Of a stretch of DNA of 64,000 nt, positions 27,141 to 35,827 are shown piece by piece (positions within the stretch are counted from its first letter, which is position 1; every line of letters starts with the position of its first letter). Under the pieces are notes generated by a model that did no database searches, was not told the origin of the DNA, and was given only the letters and a program-made list of their open reading frames with translations. The stretch lies in contig JAHJPG010000087.1 in assembly GCA_018819925.1 (NCBI GenBank), positions 18,983 through 82,982 on the forward strand, in the 5' to 3' direction. A program made the translations under genes and the position numbers. Source of the DNA: Pseudomonadota bacterium. Its GTDB lineage: Bacteria > Desulfobacterota > Desulfarculia > Desulfarculales > Desulfarculaceae.

Positions 27141-27406
27141 GCCGGCATAATAGTTAAAGTTAATTATTAGTAAACCAGCCTATCATAACAACAATTAAGG
27201 ATATATGTCGCAGGGACTGGGTGAGGGCCATTTCACGGGAGCCATGCAACCTCCTCAAATGTTTTGCACCCTTGGAGGTTGCCCGGCGCGGGCCCGGTCT
27301 GGCTTAATGGCTAAGTTGTGCTATATTTTTTCATTCTACCCCGGGCGGGATATGTTTTCCGGCCTAACCGGCCCCACAGGGCCAACGCGGGAGAGATGAT
27401 TATCTA
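27141..27406. other. AT-rich spacer inside the LPS cluster, with one hairpin
   Basis: This 266-base gap is strikingly AT-rich at its left end (27148-27207), unlike the GC-rich genes on both sides. It contains a 9-bp perfect hairpin (27246-27254 with 27274-27282, 19-base loop) and a second AT-rich patch near 27319-27340 that could hold a promoter for the downstream genes. No credible coding frame or U-tailed terminator was seen. It divides the LPS cluster into two transcription blocks. Confidence 0.6.
27246..27282. other. Inverted repeat (9-bp stem) in the AT-rich spacer
   Basis: GCAACCTCC at 27246-27254 pairs perfectly with GGAGGTTGC at 27274-27282 across a 19-base loop. No T-run follows on either strand, so it is not a standard terminator; it may be an RNA stem in the leader of the following GT9 gene or a protein-binding site. 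Confidence 0.5.
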
Positions 27407-28399
27407 ATGAGCCGTCCCCGGGTTCTGGCCGCCTGCACCACGGCCATTGGCGACACCATGTTCTGCAGCCCGGCCCTCATCGCCCTGGGCCGCAGCTTTG
27501 ATGTGGATGTACTGGTCCATCAAAAGCGGCGTCCCCTGCTGCAGGAAAATCCCTACATAAGCAGCATCTACCCCTACCGAAACAACGGCTTCAGCCGCAC
27601 CTACCTGGCCGCGGCTCTGTCCGGGCGGCGCTACCAAAGCCTGGTGGTGCTGCACGCCAACGATGACCTGATCAAGCTTATGCCCCGCCTGCGCTATGAG
27701 CGGGCGGTGAACATCCAGGGCTGGCAGAACCCCAAACTGCGCCTGGAAGCCCTGCCTCGCAATCCCAAGGTGCATGCCGTGGACGAGCGTCTGCGTCTGG
27801 CCCAGTGGGCCGGGGCCGAGATACAACTCCAAGACCGCTTCATGCGCATGTTTTTGCGCCCCGAGGAGGGGGAGTACGCCGAGAGCTGGCTGCGCAAGCT
27901 GGGCATGCGGCCCGACCGGCTGCGGGTGGGGCTGGTGCTGGGGGCCTCGGCTCAATACCGCCGCTGGCAGGCCGAGCGCTTCGGAAAGGTCGCCGCGGCC
28001 TTGTATGACAAGGGCGTGGAGGTGATCCACATCGGGGACAGCTCTGAGCGCGACCTGGCCCGCCGGGCCGAGGCGGCGGCTGGGCGCCACTTTCACAAGG
28101 GCTACAACCTGAGCCTGCGTCTGCTGGGCGCGGTGCTCAGCCGTCTGGATCTGGTGATAAGCAACGACACCGGCCCCCTGCACTTGGGACAGGCGGTGCA
28201 GACCCCGGTGCTGGGGCTGTTCGGCCCCACCGACCCCGCCAAGGTGGGCCCCCGGGGGCCCCGCGACCGGGTGCTAAAGGTGCCGGCCACCTGCGATCCC
28301 TGCGCGGACAAGGGATGCCTGGACCCGGTGTGCATGGAGCAGATCCACGAAGATATGGTTATCGAAACCACCCTGGAAATGCTGGGGATAAAGGCCTGA
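27407..28399 (+). CDS. Heptosyltransferase-family glycosyltransferase (GT9, fourth copy)
   Basis: 330-residue GT9 protein. The N-terminus AACTTAIGDTMFCSPAL replaces the usual K-x-GD motif with IGD. C-terminal motifs are VLGASAQYRRW, SNDTGPLHLGQAVQTP and FGPTDPAKVGP. GT9 enzymes use ADP-heptose or related donors at the inner face of the membrane. It is first in the second LPS block, so core extension is likely. A GGGAGAGATGATTATCTA stretch precedes the ATG. The acceptor is unknown. Confidence 0.85.
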   Translation: MSRPRVLAACTTAIGDTMFCSPALIALGRSFDVDVLVHQKRRPLLQENPYISSIYPYRNNGFSRTYLAAALSGRRYQSLVVLHANDDLIKLMPRLRYERAVNIQGWQNPKLRLEALPRNPKVHAVDERLRLAQWAGAEIQLQDRFMRMFLRPEEGEYAESWLRKLGMRPDRLRVGLVLGASAQYRRWQAERFGKVAAALYDKGVEVIHIGDSSERDLARRAEAAAGRHFHKGYNLSLRLLGAVLSRLDLVISNDTGPLHLGQAVQTPVLGLFGPTDPAKVGPRGPRDRVLKVPATCDPCADKGCLDPVCMEQIHEDMVIETTLEMLGIKA

Positions 28400-28430
28400 G
28401 GCGGTTTTTTTGTCCTGGCTGTCTTTTATA

Positions 28431-29513
28431 ATGAATCCCCTGGTGCTGGGGAGGCTGAGGGATCGGCCCGGCCCCTTTGACCCCTCCTTGGTCAAGAGCA
28501 TCCTGGTGGTGCGCAACGACAACATCGGCGACGTGTTGTGCACCACTCCGGCCATCCAGGCGCTACGCCAGGCATTTCCCCGGGCCCACATCGCCGCCCT
28601 GGTCTGCACCCTCAGCCAGGCGGCCATTGAGGGCCACCCCGCCCTGGACGAGCTTTTCGTCTACCCCAAGGCCAAGCACCGCCACTACGGCACGGTGGAG
28701 TCCCTGAGCCGCATGGCCCGTATGCTGGGCCGGGTGCGGCGGCGGCGTTTTGACTTGGCGGTGGCCTTTAGGGACAGCTTCTCCAATTCCCAGGCCTGGC
28801 TGACCTATGCCTCCGGAGCCCGTTGGCGTTTGGGGCCCGAGGTCCGGGGCAAGAAAAAACGTTTGGGGTTTTATTACAATTTGGCCGCTCCCTGGCCCCC
28901 GGCCCAGGACCACGAGGTGTTGCGCTGCATGTCCCTTTTGCGCCACATCGGCCTTGACAGCCCCCCTGGTAGGCTGTATCTCAAGGTACCCGAGGACTCC
29001 CGGGCCAAGGTAGCGGAATTGTTTGCCACTTACGCTTTGGACCCGGGCCGTCCTCCGGTGGTGCTCAACGTAACCCGCTGGGCCTACCGCCCCGAATGCA
29101 CCTGGCCCGGCGACAAGTACCGCCGCTTGGCCCAGGAGTTGTCCCGGCGTCCCGGCGGGGTAGTGATTACCCATGCTCCGGGCGATGAACCCTGGGTGAG
29201 GGAAATTTTGGCAGGCCTGGAACCCACGGTGCCGGTGTTCTGCTCGCCCAGCCTCAAGGACTTCGCGGCCATGATCGCGGCCGGGCGGGCCTTTATAACC
29301 CCGGAGGGAGGGCCCATGCACTTCGCGGCGGCGGTGCATAAACCCCTGGTGGTAATGTGGTCCAGCACCCCCTTGTGCAACTGGCGGCCCTGGGGAGTGC
29401 CCTGCCAGGTGCTGGGAGCCGCCGGACCCATAGAGCCGATTGAGGTTGACGAGGTGTTGGCCGCCCTGGAGCGGCTGGACCAGGGCGATAGCCCGGGGAA
29501 AACGAGCCCATGA
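28431..29513 (+). CDS. Heptosyltransferase-family glycosyltransferase (GT9, fifth copy)
   Basis: About 360-residue GT9 protein with VVRNDNIGDVLCTTPA near the N-terminus, NVTRWAYRPECTWP in the donor-binding region and TPEGGPMHFAAAVHKP near the C-terminus, where the usual D/S-x-G is EGG. A TTG at 28410 in the same frame would add seven residues; neither start has a good ribosome site and ATG 28431 is preferred by comparison with relatives. Its stop overlaps hldA (ATGA), linking it to ADP-heptose supply. Confidence 0.84.
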   Translation: MNPLVLGRLRDRPGPFDPSLVKSILVVRNDNIGDVLCTTPAIQALRQAFPRAHIAALVCTLSQAAIEGHPALDELFVYPKAKHRHYGTVESLSRMARMLGRVRRRRFDLAVAFRDSFSNSQAWLTYASGARWRLGPEVRGKKKRLGFYYNLAAPWPPAQDHEVLRCMSLLRHIGLDSPPGRLYLKVPEDSRAKVAELFATYALDPGRPPVVLNVTRWAYRPECTWPGDKYRRLAQELSRRPGGVVITHAPGDEPWVREILAGLEPTVPVFCSPSLKDFAAMIAAGRAFITPEGGPMHFAAAVHKPLVVMWSSTPLCNWRPWGVPCQVLGAAGPIEPIEVDEVLAALERLDQGDSPGKTSP

Positions 29514-30526
29514 CCTACAGTTTCGACTTGGAGCGCCTCCAGGCGGCGGTGCAGCGTTTCAGTCAGGCCCGCATCCTGGTGTTGGGCGACGTGATGCTCG
29601 ACGAGTTCATATGGGGCAGGGTGGAGCGCATCAGCCCGGAGGCCCCGGTGCCCGTGGTCAACGTGGAAAGCGAGACCTACATGCTGGGCGGTGCGGCCAA
29701 CGTGGTGCACAATCTCATCGCCCTGGGATGCCAGGCCGGGCTTTGCGGCCTGGTGGGAGACGACCGGGCCGGCAAGCTGGTCTTGGAGCTTCTGGACCAG
29801 CTGGAGGTTTCCAGGGATGGGGTGACGGTAAGCGCCGAGCGCCCCACCACGGTCAAAACCAGGGTGGTGGCTCACAGTCAGCAGGTGGTGCGGGTGGACC
29901 GCGAGAGCCGGAGGGAATGCCCCCCCGAGGAAATGGCCAGCATGCAGGCCTACCTGGAGGCGGAGCTGCTCAACTGCGACGCGGTAATCATAAGCGACTA
30001 CGCCAAGGGCGTGATAAACCGAGGGCTTCTGGGCCCCATGCTGCAGCGGGCCCGGGCCGGTAACCTGGTGGTGAGCGTGGACCCCAAAGTGGCCAACATG
30101 CCGCTGTACGCCGGGGCCACCGTCATCACCCCCAACCACTACGAGGCCATGGCAGCCGCCCGGATTAGTCCCGGGGGGCCCGGGGCGGTGGAGCGGGCCG
30201 GGCGCTTGCTCTTGCAGGAATTGGGGGCCGGGGCCATCCTCATCACCCAGGGAGAAAGGGGCATGACCCTGATCACCCCCGAGGGCATGGATCATGTGCC
30301 CACCATGGCCAAGCGGGTATACGATGTCACCGGAGCCGGGGACACGGTAATCAGCACTCTCACCCTGGCTCTGGTCAGCGGCCTTACCCTGTCCGAGGCC
30401 GCCATAATGGCCAACGTGGCCGCCGGGGTGGTGGTGGGCGAGGTGGGCACCTCGGCGGTGACCGCCGGGCGCCTCTCCCAAGCCTTGGAGCAGGACGTGC
30501 GCTCTCTCAACCGCAGGAATAATTAA
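29510..30526 (+). CDS. hldA: D-glycero-beta-D-manno-heptose-7-phosphate kinase (RfaE domain I)
   Basis: 338-residue PfkB/ribokinase-fold kinase that makes heptose-1,7-bisphosphate, the substrate of GmhB. LGDVMLDEFIWGRVERISPEAP near residues 25-46 (substrate contacts), MLGGAANVVHNL near 60 and the catalytic DVTGAGDTV near 270 match RfaE1. Unlike E. coli HldE it ends without the adenylyltransferase domain, so HldC would be a separate gene outside this window. Overlaps the neighbouring genes by four bases and one base. Confidence 0.92.
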   Translation: MTYSFDLERLQAAVQRFSQARILVLGDVMLDEFIWGRVERISPEAPVPVVNVESETYMLGGAANVVHNLIALGCQAGLCGLVGDDRAGKLVLELLDQLEVSRDGVTVSAERPTTVKTRVVAHSQQVVRVDRESRRECPPEEMASMQAYLEAELLNCDAVIISDYAKGVINRGLLGPMLQRARAGNLVVSVDPKVANMPLYAGATVITPNHYEAMAAARISPGGPGAVERAGRLLLQELGAGAILITQGERGMTLITPEGMDHVPTMAKRVYDVTGAGDTVISTLTLALVSGLTLSEAAIMANVAAGVVVGEVGTSAVTAGRLSQALEQDVRSLNRRNN

Positions 30527-31485
30527 TGACAACCTATTTGATCACGGGCGGGGCCGGTTTCATCGGCTCCCACCTGGCCCAGGTTTTATCCGCCCGGGGC
30601 GAGACGGTGCGCGTGCTGGACAATCTCGCTTCCGGCAAGCTGCAAAACCTGGAGCCGGCTCGCCAGGGCAAGGGCGAGTTCAGCTTCCTGGAGGGCGACA
30701 TCCGCGACCTGGCCACCTGCCGGGAGGCCATGGAGGGCGTGGACTACGTGTTGCACCAGGCGGCCCGTCCCAGCGTGCAGCGCTCCATAGAGGACCCCCT
30801 GGCCACTCACTCCGTCAACGCCACCGGCAGCCTAAACCTGCTTTGGGCCGCCAAGGAGGCGGGGGCCAAGCGGGTGGTGGTGGCCAGCAGTTCCTCGATC
30901 TATGGCGACGTGGAACCGGCCGACGCGCCCAAGGAAGAGACCCTGCCCCCCCGGCCCCTGAGCCCCTACGCGGTGAGCAAGGTGGCCATGGAGAACTACT
31001 GCGCCGCCTTTTACAAGGTCTATGGCCTGGAAACGGTGTGCTTGCGCTATTTCAACGTGTTCGGGCCCCGGCAAGACCCGGACTCGCCCTACGCGGCGGT
31101 GGTGCCCAAGTTTTTGTTCGCCCTGAACTCCGGTCAGGCTCCCACGGTTTTTGGCGATGGCCGCCAGAACCGTGATTTCACCTATGTGGACAACGTGGTG
31201 GCCGCCAACTTGGCCGCCTGCACCGCACCCGAGGCCCCCGGGCTGGCCATCAACGTGGCCGCCGGGGTGAGCCACGACCTCATCGACCTGCTGGAGGTGC
31301 TGGGCGAGCTTACCGGGGGCGCGGCCCAGCCCACTTTTGGACCTCCCCGCGCCGGCGAAGTGCGCTACAGCCTGGCCTCTCTGGACCGGGCGCGCCGGGT
31401 GTTGGGCTACGAGCCTTTGGTGGACTTCCGCGAGGGTCTGGCCCGCCTGGCCGAACTGGCCCGCCAAGGCAGGTACTTGTCCTGA
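30526..31485 (+). CDS. NAD-dependent UDP-sugar 4-epimerase (WbpP/GalE-like SDR)
   Basis: 319-residue extended SDR with TGGAGFIGSHLA at the N-terminus, catalytic ASSSSIYGD, YAVSKVAMENY, and the C-terminal pattern FGDGRQNRDFTYVDNVV that resembles UDP-GlcNAc 4-epimerases of the WbpP/WbgU group. Such enzymes supply GalNAc or glucuronic/galacturonic sugars for O-antigen. It is placed directly before the O-antigen ligase and UDP-glucose dehydrogenase. A second, different SDR of the same broad family is at 23847. Exact substrate unproven. Confidence 0.85.
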   Translation: MTTYLITGGAGFIGSHLAQVLSARGETVRVLDNLASGKLQNLEPARQGKGEFSFLEGDIRDLATCREAMEGVDYVLHQAARPSVQRSIEDPLATHSVNATGSLNLLWAAKEAGAKRVVVASSSSIYGDVEPADAPKEETLPPRPLSPYAVSKVAMENYCAAFYKVYGLETVCLRYFNVFGPRQDPDSPYAAVVPKFLFALNSGQAPTVFGDGRQNRDFTYVDNVVAANLAACTAPEAPGLAINVAAGVSHDLIDLLEVLGELTGGAAQPTFGPPRAGEVRYSLASLDRARRVLGYEPLVDFREGLARLAELARQGRYLS

Positions 31486-32795
31486 TGAGCGCTTCTCGCC
31501 TCAGCGCCGTGCTCTTCGAGGGGCACCCCGGCCTGGCCGATCTTTTCTACCGCCTGGCCCGGATCTTCGCCCTGAGCCTGGTGTTCATTCTCCCCTTGGA
31601 GGCCATCACCGCCGCTCGGGAGATGGCGGCGGCGGGGATGGCGCTTTTTCTGGTCCTGTTCTTTTGGGCCCGCCACCAGTTCAGCTTCCGCTCCACGGTG
31701 CTTTTCTGGCCCCTGATCTTCTATGTGGCCACCACGGTGTTCAGCCTGTTCACAGCCGTGGACATGGCCTACACCCTCAAGGAGCTCAGAGCCGAGGTGC
31801 TCAAGGGCCTGATCGTCTTCTATGTCGGGGTGCATCTGATCCAGGACCAGGAAAACCTCAAGCAGTTCTGGGGCGTGATCCTGGTCGGACTCGCCGTGAT
31901 GACCATGGCCGGGCTGGTGTTTTTTTTCCGCGAAGGCGGCTCGCTGCTCAATCACGCGGTGCGGGCCGGCTCCATGCACAGCGGCTACGGCACCTTGGGC
32001 ACCTATTTGGTTATGGTGTGGCCCTATATGCTGCTGGCGCCCTTGCTGTGGCCCCAGCCCTGGGCCCGCTGGCCCTGGCTGGCCTTGACCCTGGCTGCCG
32101 CCCTGCTGACCTACGCCACCTACAACCGGGCCGCCTGGCTGGCGATTCTATTGCAGACCGCCCTGTGCCTGGTGATGCTGTCGCGGCGGCGCCTGCGCAC
32201 CGTGCTGCTGGTGGGCCTGGCCGCCCTGGTGGTGGCTGGGCTGATGTTCACCGCCCCGGGCTCGCGCCACGGCGAACGCTGGGACCGGCTGGTGACCAAC
32301 CCCCTGAAAACCGGGGGCACCGCCGGGGATCTCCTGGCTCTGTGGAACTACTCCTACAAGCAGATCAAGGAGGATCCCTTCCGGGGCATAGGCTTGGGGC
32401 GGCACAGTTTTTCCAAGGCCTACCCGGAGTTCAGGCGCACCCACCAGCCCCTGCTGTGGCACGCTCACAACATGTTCGTGGACCTGACCCTCCAACTGGG
32501 GGTGCAGGGGCTGGCGGCCATTGTACTGATAATGGCAGTGCTGATATGGGCCTTGTGGCCCCATTCGCCGCCGATTGGCGGCCAGGCGGCTCAGGCCTTC
32601 GGGGCGGCCACTGCGGCCATGGTGGCGGGCTTTTGCCTGCGCAACCTGTTTGACGATTTTTTCGTGGACGACACGGGTATGATGTTTTGGCTGCTGGCCG
32701 GCTTGGCCCTGGGGGGGCGGGAGCTGATCCGGGGCAAGGCCAAAGCGCTGGGAAATAACCGCCCAGAGGCGGCGATGACGGGAATAACGGCATGA
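31485..32795 (+). CDS. O-antigen ligase family protein (WaaL-like)
   Basis: 436-residue integral membrane protein with about 12 hydrophobic helices. The conserved short segment TYNRAAWLAI (Arg of the Wzy_C family) and the large periplasmic loop ending in WHAHNMFVDLTLQLGVQG, whose His is essential in WaaL, identify the family. WaaL transfers O-chain from undecaprenyl pyrophosphate to lipid A-core at the periplasmic face. Wzy polymerases share this fold, so the exact role is an inference from the core genes around it. It overlaps ugd by four bases. Confidence 0.83.
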   Translation: MSASRLSAVLFEGHPGLADLFYRLARIFALSLVFILPLEAITAAREMAAAGMALFLVLFFWARHQFSFRSTVLFWPLIFYVATTVFSLFTAVDMAYTLKELRAEVLKGLIVFYVGVHLIQDQENLKQFWGVILVGLAVMTMAGLVFFFREGGSLLNHAVRAGSMHSGYGTLGTYLVMVWPYMLLAPLLWPQPWARWPWLALTLAAALLTYATYNRAAWLAILLQTALCLVMLSRRRLRTVLLVGLAALVVAGLMFTAPGSRHGERWDRLVTNPLKTGGTAGDLLALWNYSYKQIKEDPFRGIGLGRHSFSKAYPEFRRTHQPLLWHAHNMFVDLTLQLGVQGLAAIVLIMAVLIWALWPHSPPIGGQAAQAFGAATAAMVAGFCLRNLFDDFFVDDTGMMFWLLAGLALGGRELIRGKAKALGNNRPEAAMTGITA

Positions 32796-34096
32796 ATATC
32801 TGCATGGTTGGCGTGGGATACGTGGGACTGGTCACAGGCACCTGCTTCGCCGAATTCGGCATCAACGTGGTGTGCGTGGACAAGGTCCAGGACAAGATCG
32901 ACATGCTCAAGCAGGGCAAGGTGCCCATCTACGAGCCGGGCCTGGAAGAGCTGGTGGCCAAGAACATGCGCGAGGGCCGCTTGAGCTTCACCACCGACCT
33001 CAACGAGGGCATCAAGAATTCGCTGGTCATATTCATCGCCGTGGGCACTCCCCAGGGCAACGACGGGGCGGCCGACCTCAAGTACGTGGAGCAGGTGGCC
33101 AAGAGCATCGGCCAGACCATGACCGACTACAAGGTGGTGGTCACCAAGTCCACGGTGCCGGTGGGCACGGGGCAAAAGGTGGCGGCCATCATCAAGGCCA
33201 ACCAGAAAGCCCCGGTGGATTTCGATGTGGTGAGCAATCCCGAGTTTTTGCGCGAGGGATCGGCCATCGAGGACTTCATGCGCCCCAACCGGGTGGTGGT
33301 GGGCACGGGCAGCGAGCGGGCCCAGGCGGTCATGCGCGACCTGTACGCCCCCCTGTATCTCATCGAGACCCCCTTCGTGCTCACCAACGTGGAAACCGCG
33401 GAGATGATCAAGTACGCCTCCAACGCCTTTTTGGCCACCAAGATCAGCTTCATAAACGAGATGGCCAACATCTGCGAAAAGGTGGGGGCGGACGTGAACT
33501 TGGTGGCCAAGGGCATGGGCCTGGACCGGCGCATCGGCTCCAAGTTTTTGCACGCCGGCCCGGGCTACGGCGGCTCCTGCTTTCCCAAGGACACCGAGGC
33601 CATCGCCCACATCGCCAAGGACCACGACTACCGCTTTGCCATCGTGGAGGCGGTGATCGAGGTCAACCGCCTTCAGCGCGAGTTGATGAGCCTGAAAATC
33701 GCCAAGGCCGTGGGCGGGGAGCTTCGGGGCAAGGTGGTGGCCTGCTTGGGGCTCACCTTCAAGCCCAACACCGACGACATGCGCGAGTCGCCCAGCCTGG
33801 TCATCCTGCCCTCCTTGATGAAGCGGGGTGCCGTGGTGCGGGCCTACGACCCGGCGGGCATGGCCGAGGCCAAGGAGATGATGCCCGGCCTGGTGGCCTG
33901 CGACAACGCCTACCATGCCGCCGAGGGGGCCGACTGCCTGGTGCTCATGACCGAGTGGAACCAGTTCCGCAACCTGGACTGGGAGCGGCTCAAGGGAGCC
34001 ATGCGGGAGAAGGTGGTGGTGGACTTGCGCAACGTGTACCAGCCCGAGAAGGTGCGCCAAGCCGGATTCACCTACTCCAGCGTGGGACGCCTCTAG
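32792..34096 (+). CDS. ugd: UDP-glucose 6-dehydrogenase
   Basis: 434-residue dehydrogenase converting UDP-glucose to UDP-glucuronate with two NAD. N-terminal Rossmann motif VGVGYVGLVTGTCFAE, TKSTVPVGTG near residue 118, NPEFLREGSAIEDF near 149, the Lys/Asn segment ASNAFLATKISFINEM near 210 and the catalytic Cys in GGSCFPKDT near 257; the C-terminal UDP domain has GLTFKPNTDDMRESPS. UDP-glucuronate can feed capsule or O-chain, or aminoarabinose synthesis, linking it to the ArnCDT-like genes. Confidence 0.95.
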   Translation: MNICMVGVGYVGLVTGTCFAEFGINVVCVDKVQDKIDMLKQGKVPIYEPGLEELVAKNMREGRLSFTTDLNEGIKNSLVIFIAVGTPQGNDGAADLKYVEQVAKSIGQTMTDYKVVVTKSTVPVGTGQKVAAIIKANQKAPVDFDVVSNPEFLREGSAIEDFMRPNRVVVGTGSERAQAVMRDLYAPLYLIETPFVLTNVETAEMIKYASNAFLATKISFINEMANICEKVGADVNLVAKGMGLDRRIGSKFLHAGPGYGGSCFPKDTEAIAHIAKDHDYRFAIVEAVIEVNRLQRELMSLKIAKAVGGELRGKVVACLGLTFKPNTDDMRESPSLVILPSLMKRGAVVRAYDPAGMAEAKEMMPGLVACDNAYHAAEGADCLVLMTEWNQFRNLDWERLKGAMREKVVVDLRNVYQPEKVRQAGFTYSSVGRL

Positions 34097-34106
34097 GAGC
34101 GCGGCC

Positions 34107-34649
34107 ATGGGTGCCGCGCCTCGGCCGGCCCGTCTGGTGGTAAGCCTGTTGGCCGGGCATGAACAACCGCGGGCCCAGGCCCTGCGGCGTCTGGCCTCGG
34201 CCCTGGGGCGGGTGGTATCCTATTCCGAGCCCATTAATTTTACGAAGAGCGCATACTACACTTCGGAGATGGGCCCCGGTCTGGACAGACGGTTGGCCGC
34301 CCTGGAGGACTTGCGCCTGCCCGGCGAATTGGCCGGCATCAAATGCCTGTGCCAGCAGATCGAGACCGATTTGTCCCTCGGGGGCCGGCGGCAAGTCAAC
34401 CTGGACCCCGGCCTCTTGGACCGGGACAGCCTGGTGCTGGCCACCCACAAGTTTTCCGGGCACCGCCTGGAGCTGGCGCCGGGCATATACGGCGAAGTGA
34501 CCCTTTATTACATGGGCGGTGGCTACAAGGCCTTGCCCTGGACCTACCCCGACTACGCCGGGGAGCAAATGCGCGACCTGCTGGAGCATCTGCGCGGCCG
34601 CCTCTTGTGGCAAGGCCAACAACAGCAGGCGCGGGGAGATATTTTTTGA
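34107..34649 (+). CDS. DUF4416 family protein
   Basis: 180-residue protein of unknown function matching the DUF4416 family as I know it from Desulfobacterota: LVVSLLAGHE near the N-terminus, YYTSEMGPGLDRR, VNLDPGLLDRDSLVLATHK and IYGEVTLYYMGGGYKALPWTYPDY. No signal peptide or membrane segment. It is repeatedly found beside yicC in this group. Here it overlaps yicC by four bases (TTGA), implying a coupled function, perhaps in RNA metabolism, but that is a guess from position only. Confidence 0.83.
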   Translation: MGAAPRPARLVVSLLAGHEQPRAQALRRLASALGRVVSYSEPINFTKSAYYTSEMGPGLDRRLAALEDLRLPGELAGIKCLCQQIETDLSLGGRRQVNLDPGLLDRDSLVLATHKFSGHRLELAPGIYGEVTLYYMGGGYKALPWTYPDYAGEQMRDLLEHLRGRLLWQGQQQQARGDIF

Positions 34650-35524
34650 TCAAGTCCATGACCGGCTATGGCCGCGGCCAGAGCGCCGTCGGCGAGGGAA
34701 GCTGGGTGGCGGAGCTCAAGACCGTGAACTCCCGCTACCTGGATTTCCACCTGCGCCTGCCCGCGGGGCTCACCGCCCTGGAGGAGCGCATCAAAAAGTT
34801 CGTGGGCGCGCGCCTCACCCGGGGCCGCGTGAGCCTGAGCATCGCCGCCAGCGGCGCGGTGGGGGCTGCTCCGCGCCTGGTGCTAAACCGGCCCCTGGTG
34901 CGCGAATACCGCCGGGTGCTGGCCGAGCTGCAACAGGAGCTGGGCATCACCCAGGACCCGGGCATCGCGCCCTTTCTCCACAACCGCGACCTGATCCTGA
35001 GCCAGGAGGAGGGGCCCGACCCCGAGGCCCTGTGGTCCCAGCTTGAGCCCGCCTTGGCCCAGGCCCTGGACGAACTGGAGGCCATGCGCGCCGCCGAGGG
35101 CAGGGCCCTGGCCGATGACCTGGCCGCCCGTCTGGAGGTGGTGGGGCGTCTGTTCAGCGAGGCGGCGGCCCGCTCCCCCCAGGTGGTGGCCGGCTACCAG
35201 GAGCGCCTGCGGGAACGCATCGCCTTTCTCACCGGCGAAACCGAGCCCGACCCCCAGCGCCTGGCCATGGAGGTGGCGGTCATCGCCGACAAGGCGGACA
35301 TCACCGAAGAGGCGGTGCGCGCGGCCAGCCATCTGGAGCAACTCAGGCAGTTCTTGCAAAGCTCCGAGCCGGTGGGGCGCAAGCTGGATTTCCTGATGCA
35401 GGAGCTCAACCGCGAGGCCAACACCATGGGCTCCAAGACCCCGGACGCCGAGGCGGGCCAGACCATCGTGGAACTCAAGGCCGAGTTGGAGCGCATCCGG
35501 GAGCAGGTGCAAAACATTGAGTAG
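34646..35524 (+). CDS. YicC/YloC family endoribonuclease
   Basis: 292-residue YicC-family protein. The N-terminus IKSMTGYGRG is the family hallmark and fixes the TTG start at 34646; the C-terminal DUF1732 domain includes RLAMEVAVIADKADITEE and LDFLMQELNREANTMGSK, with acidic residues proposed for metal binding. E. coli YicC degrades the small RNA RyhB. The order yicC-remA-gmk is standard in Desulfobacterota and Firmicutes. Length matches the family (about 290). Confidence 0.93.
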   Translation: MIKSMTGYGRGQSAVGEGSWVAELKTVNSRYLDFHLRLPAGLTALEERIKKFVGARLTRGRVSLSIAASGAVGAAPRLVLNRPLVREYRRVLAELQQELGITQDPGIAPFLHNRDLILSQEEGPDPEALWSQLEPALAQALDELEAMRAAEGRALADDLAARLEVVGRLFSEAAARSPQVVAGYQERLRERIAFLTGETEPDPQRLAMEVAVIADKADITEEAVRAASHLEQLRQFLQSSEPVGRKLDFLMQELNREANTMGSKTPDAEAGQTIVELKAELERIREQVQNIE

Positions 35525-35539
35525 GAACGAGAGGCACCC

Positions 35540-35827
35540 ATGGCCGGCAAGCTGATGAGCCTGGGCTTTAGCAACACCGTGGCCGCCCGGCGGGTGGTGG
35601 CCATCCTGAATCCGGCCAGCGCGCCCATGAAGCGCCTGCGCGAGGAGGCCCGCCAGGCGGGCCGCCTGCTGGACGCCACCCAGGGGCGGCGCACCCGAAG
35701 CATCGTGATTACCGATTCGGGCCATGTGCTGCTCTCGGCCATACAGCCGGACACCATGGCCCAGCGCTACGAGTCCACCAGCTTTGAGGACACGCCTTTG
35801 GGACTGAGCGAGGAGGAGCCGGCATGA
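35540..35827 (+). CDS. remA: RemA-like regulator (DUF370)
   Basis: 95-residue DUF370 protein: [21 protein letters not shown] at the N-terminus, then [22 protein letters not shown]. In Bacillus, RemA is a DNA-binding regulator of matrix genes; roles in proteobacteria are unclear. GAGAGGCACCC upstream of the ATG serves as ribosome site. It lies between yicC and gmk with a four-base overlap to gmk, the usual arrangement. The last 15 residues are an acidic tail. Confidence 0.9.
   Translation: MAGKLMSLGFSNTVAARRVVAILNPASAPMKRLREEARQAGRLLDATQGRRTRSIVITDSGHVLLSAIQPDTMAQRYESTSFEDTPLGLSEEEPA

Noticed and set aside
31337..32653. A 438-codon + strand frame overlapping the O-antigen ligase
   Set aside because: It overlaps the real gene in another frame, with a composition of Gly, Arg, Pro and Ala typical of frame-shifted GC-rich DNA.
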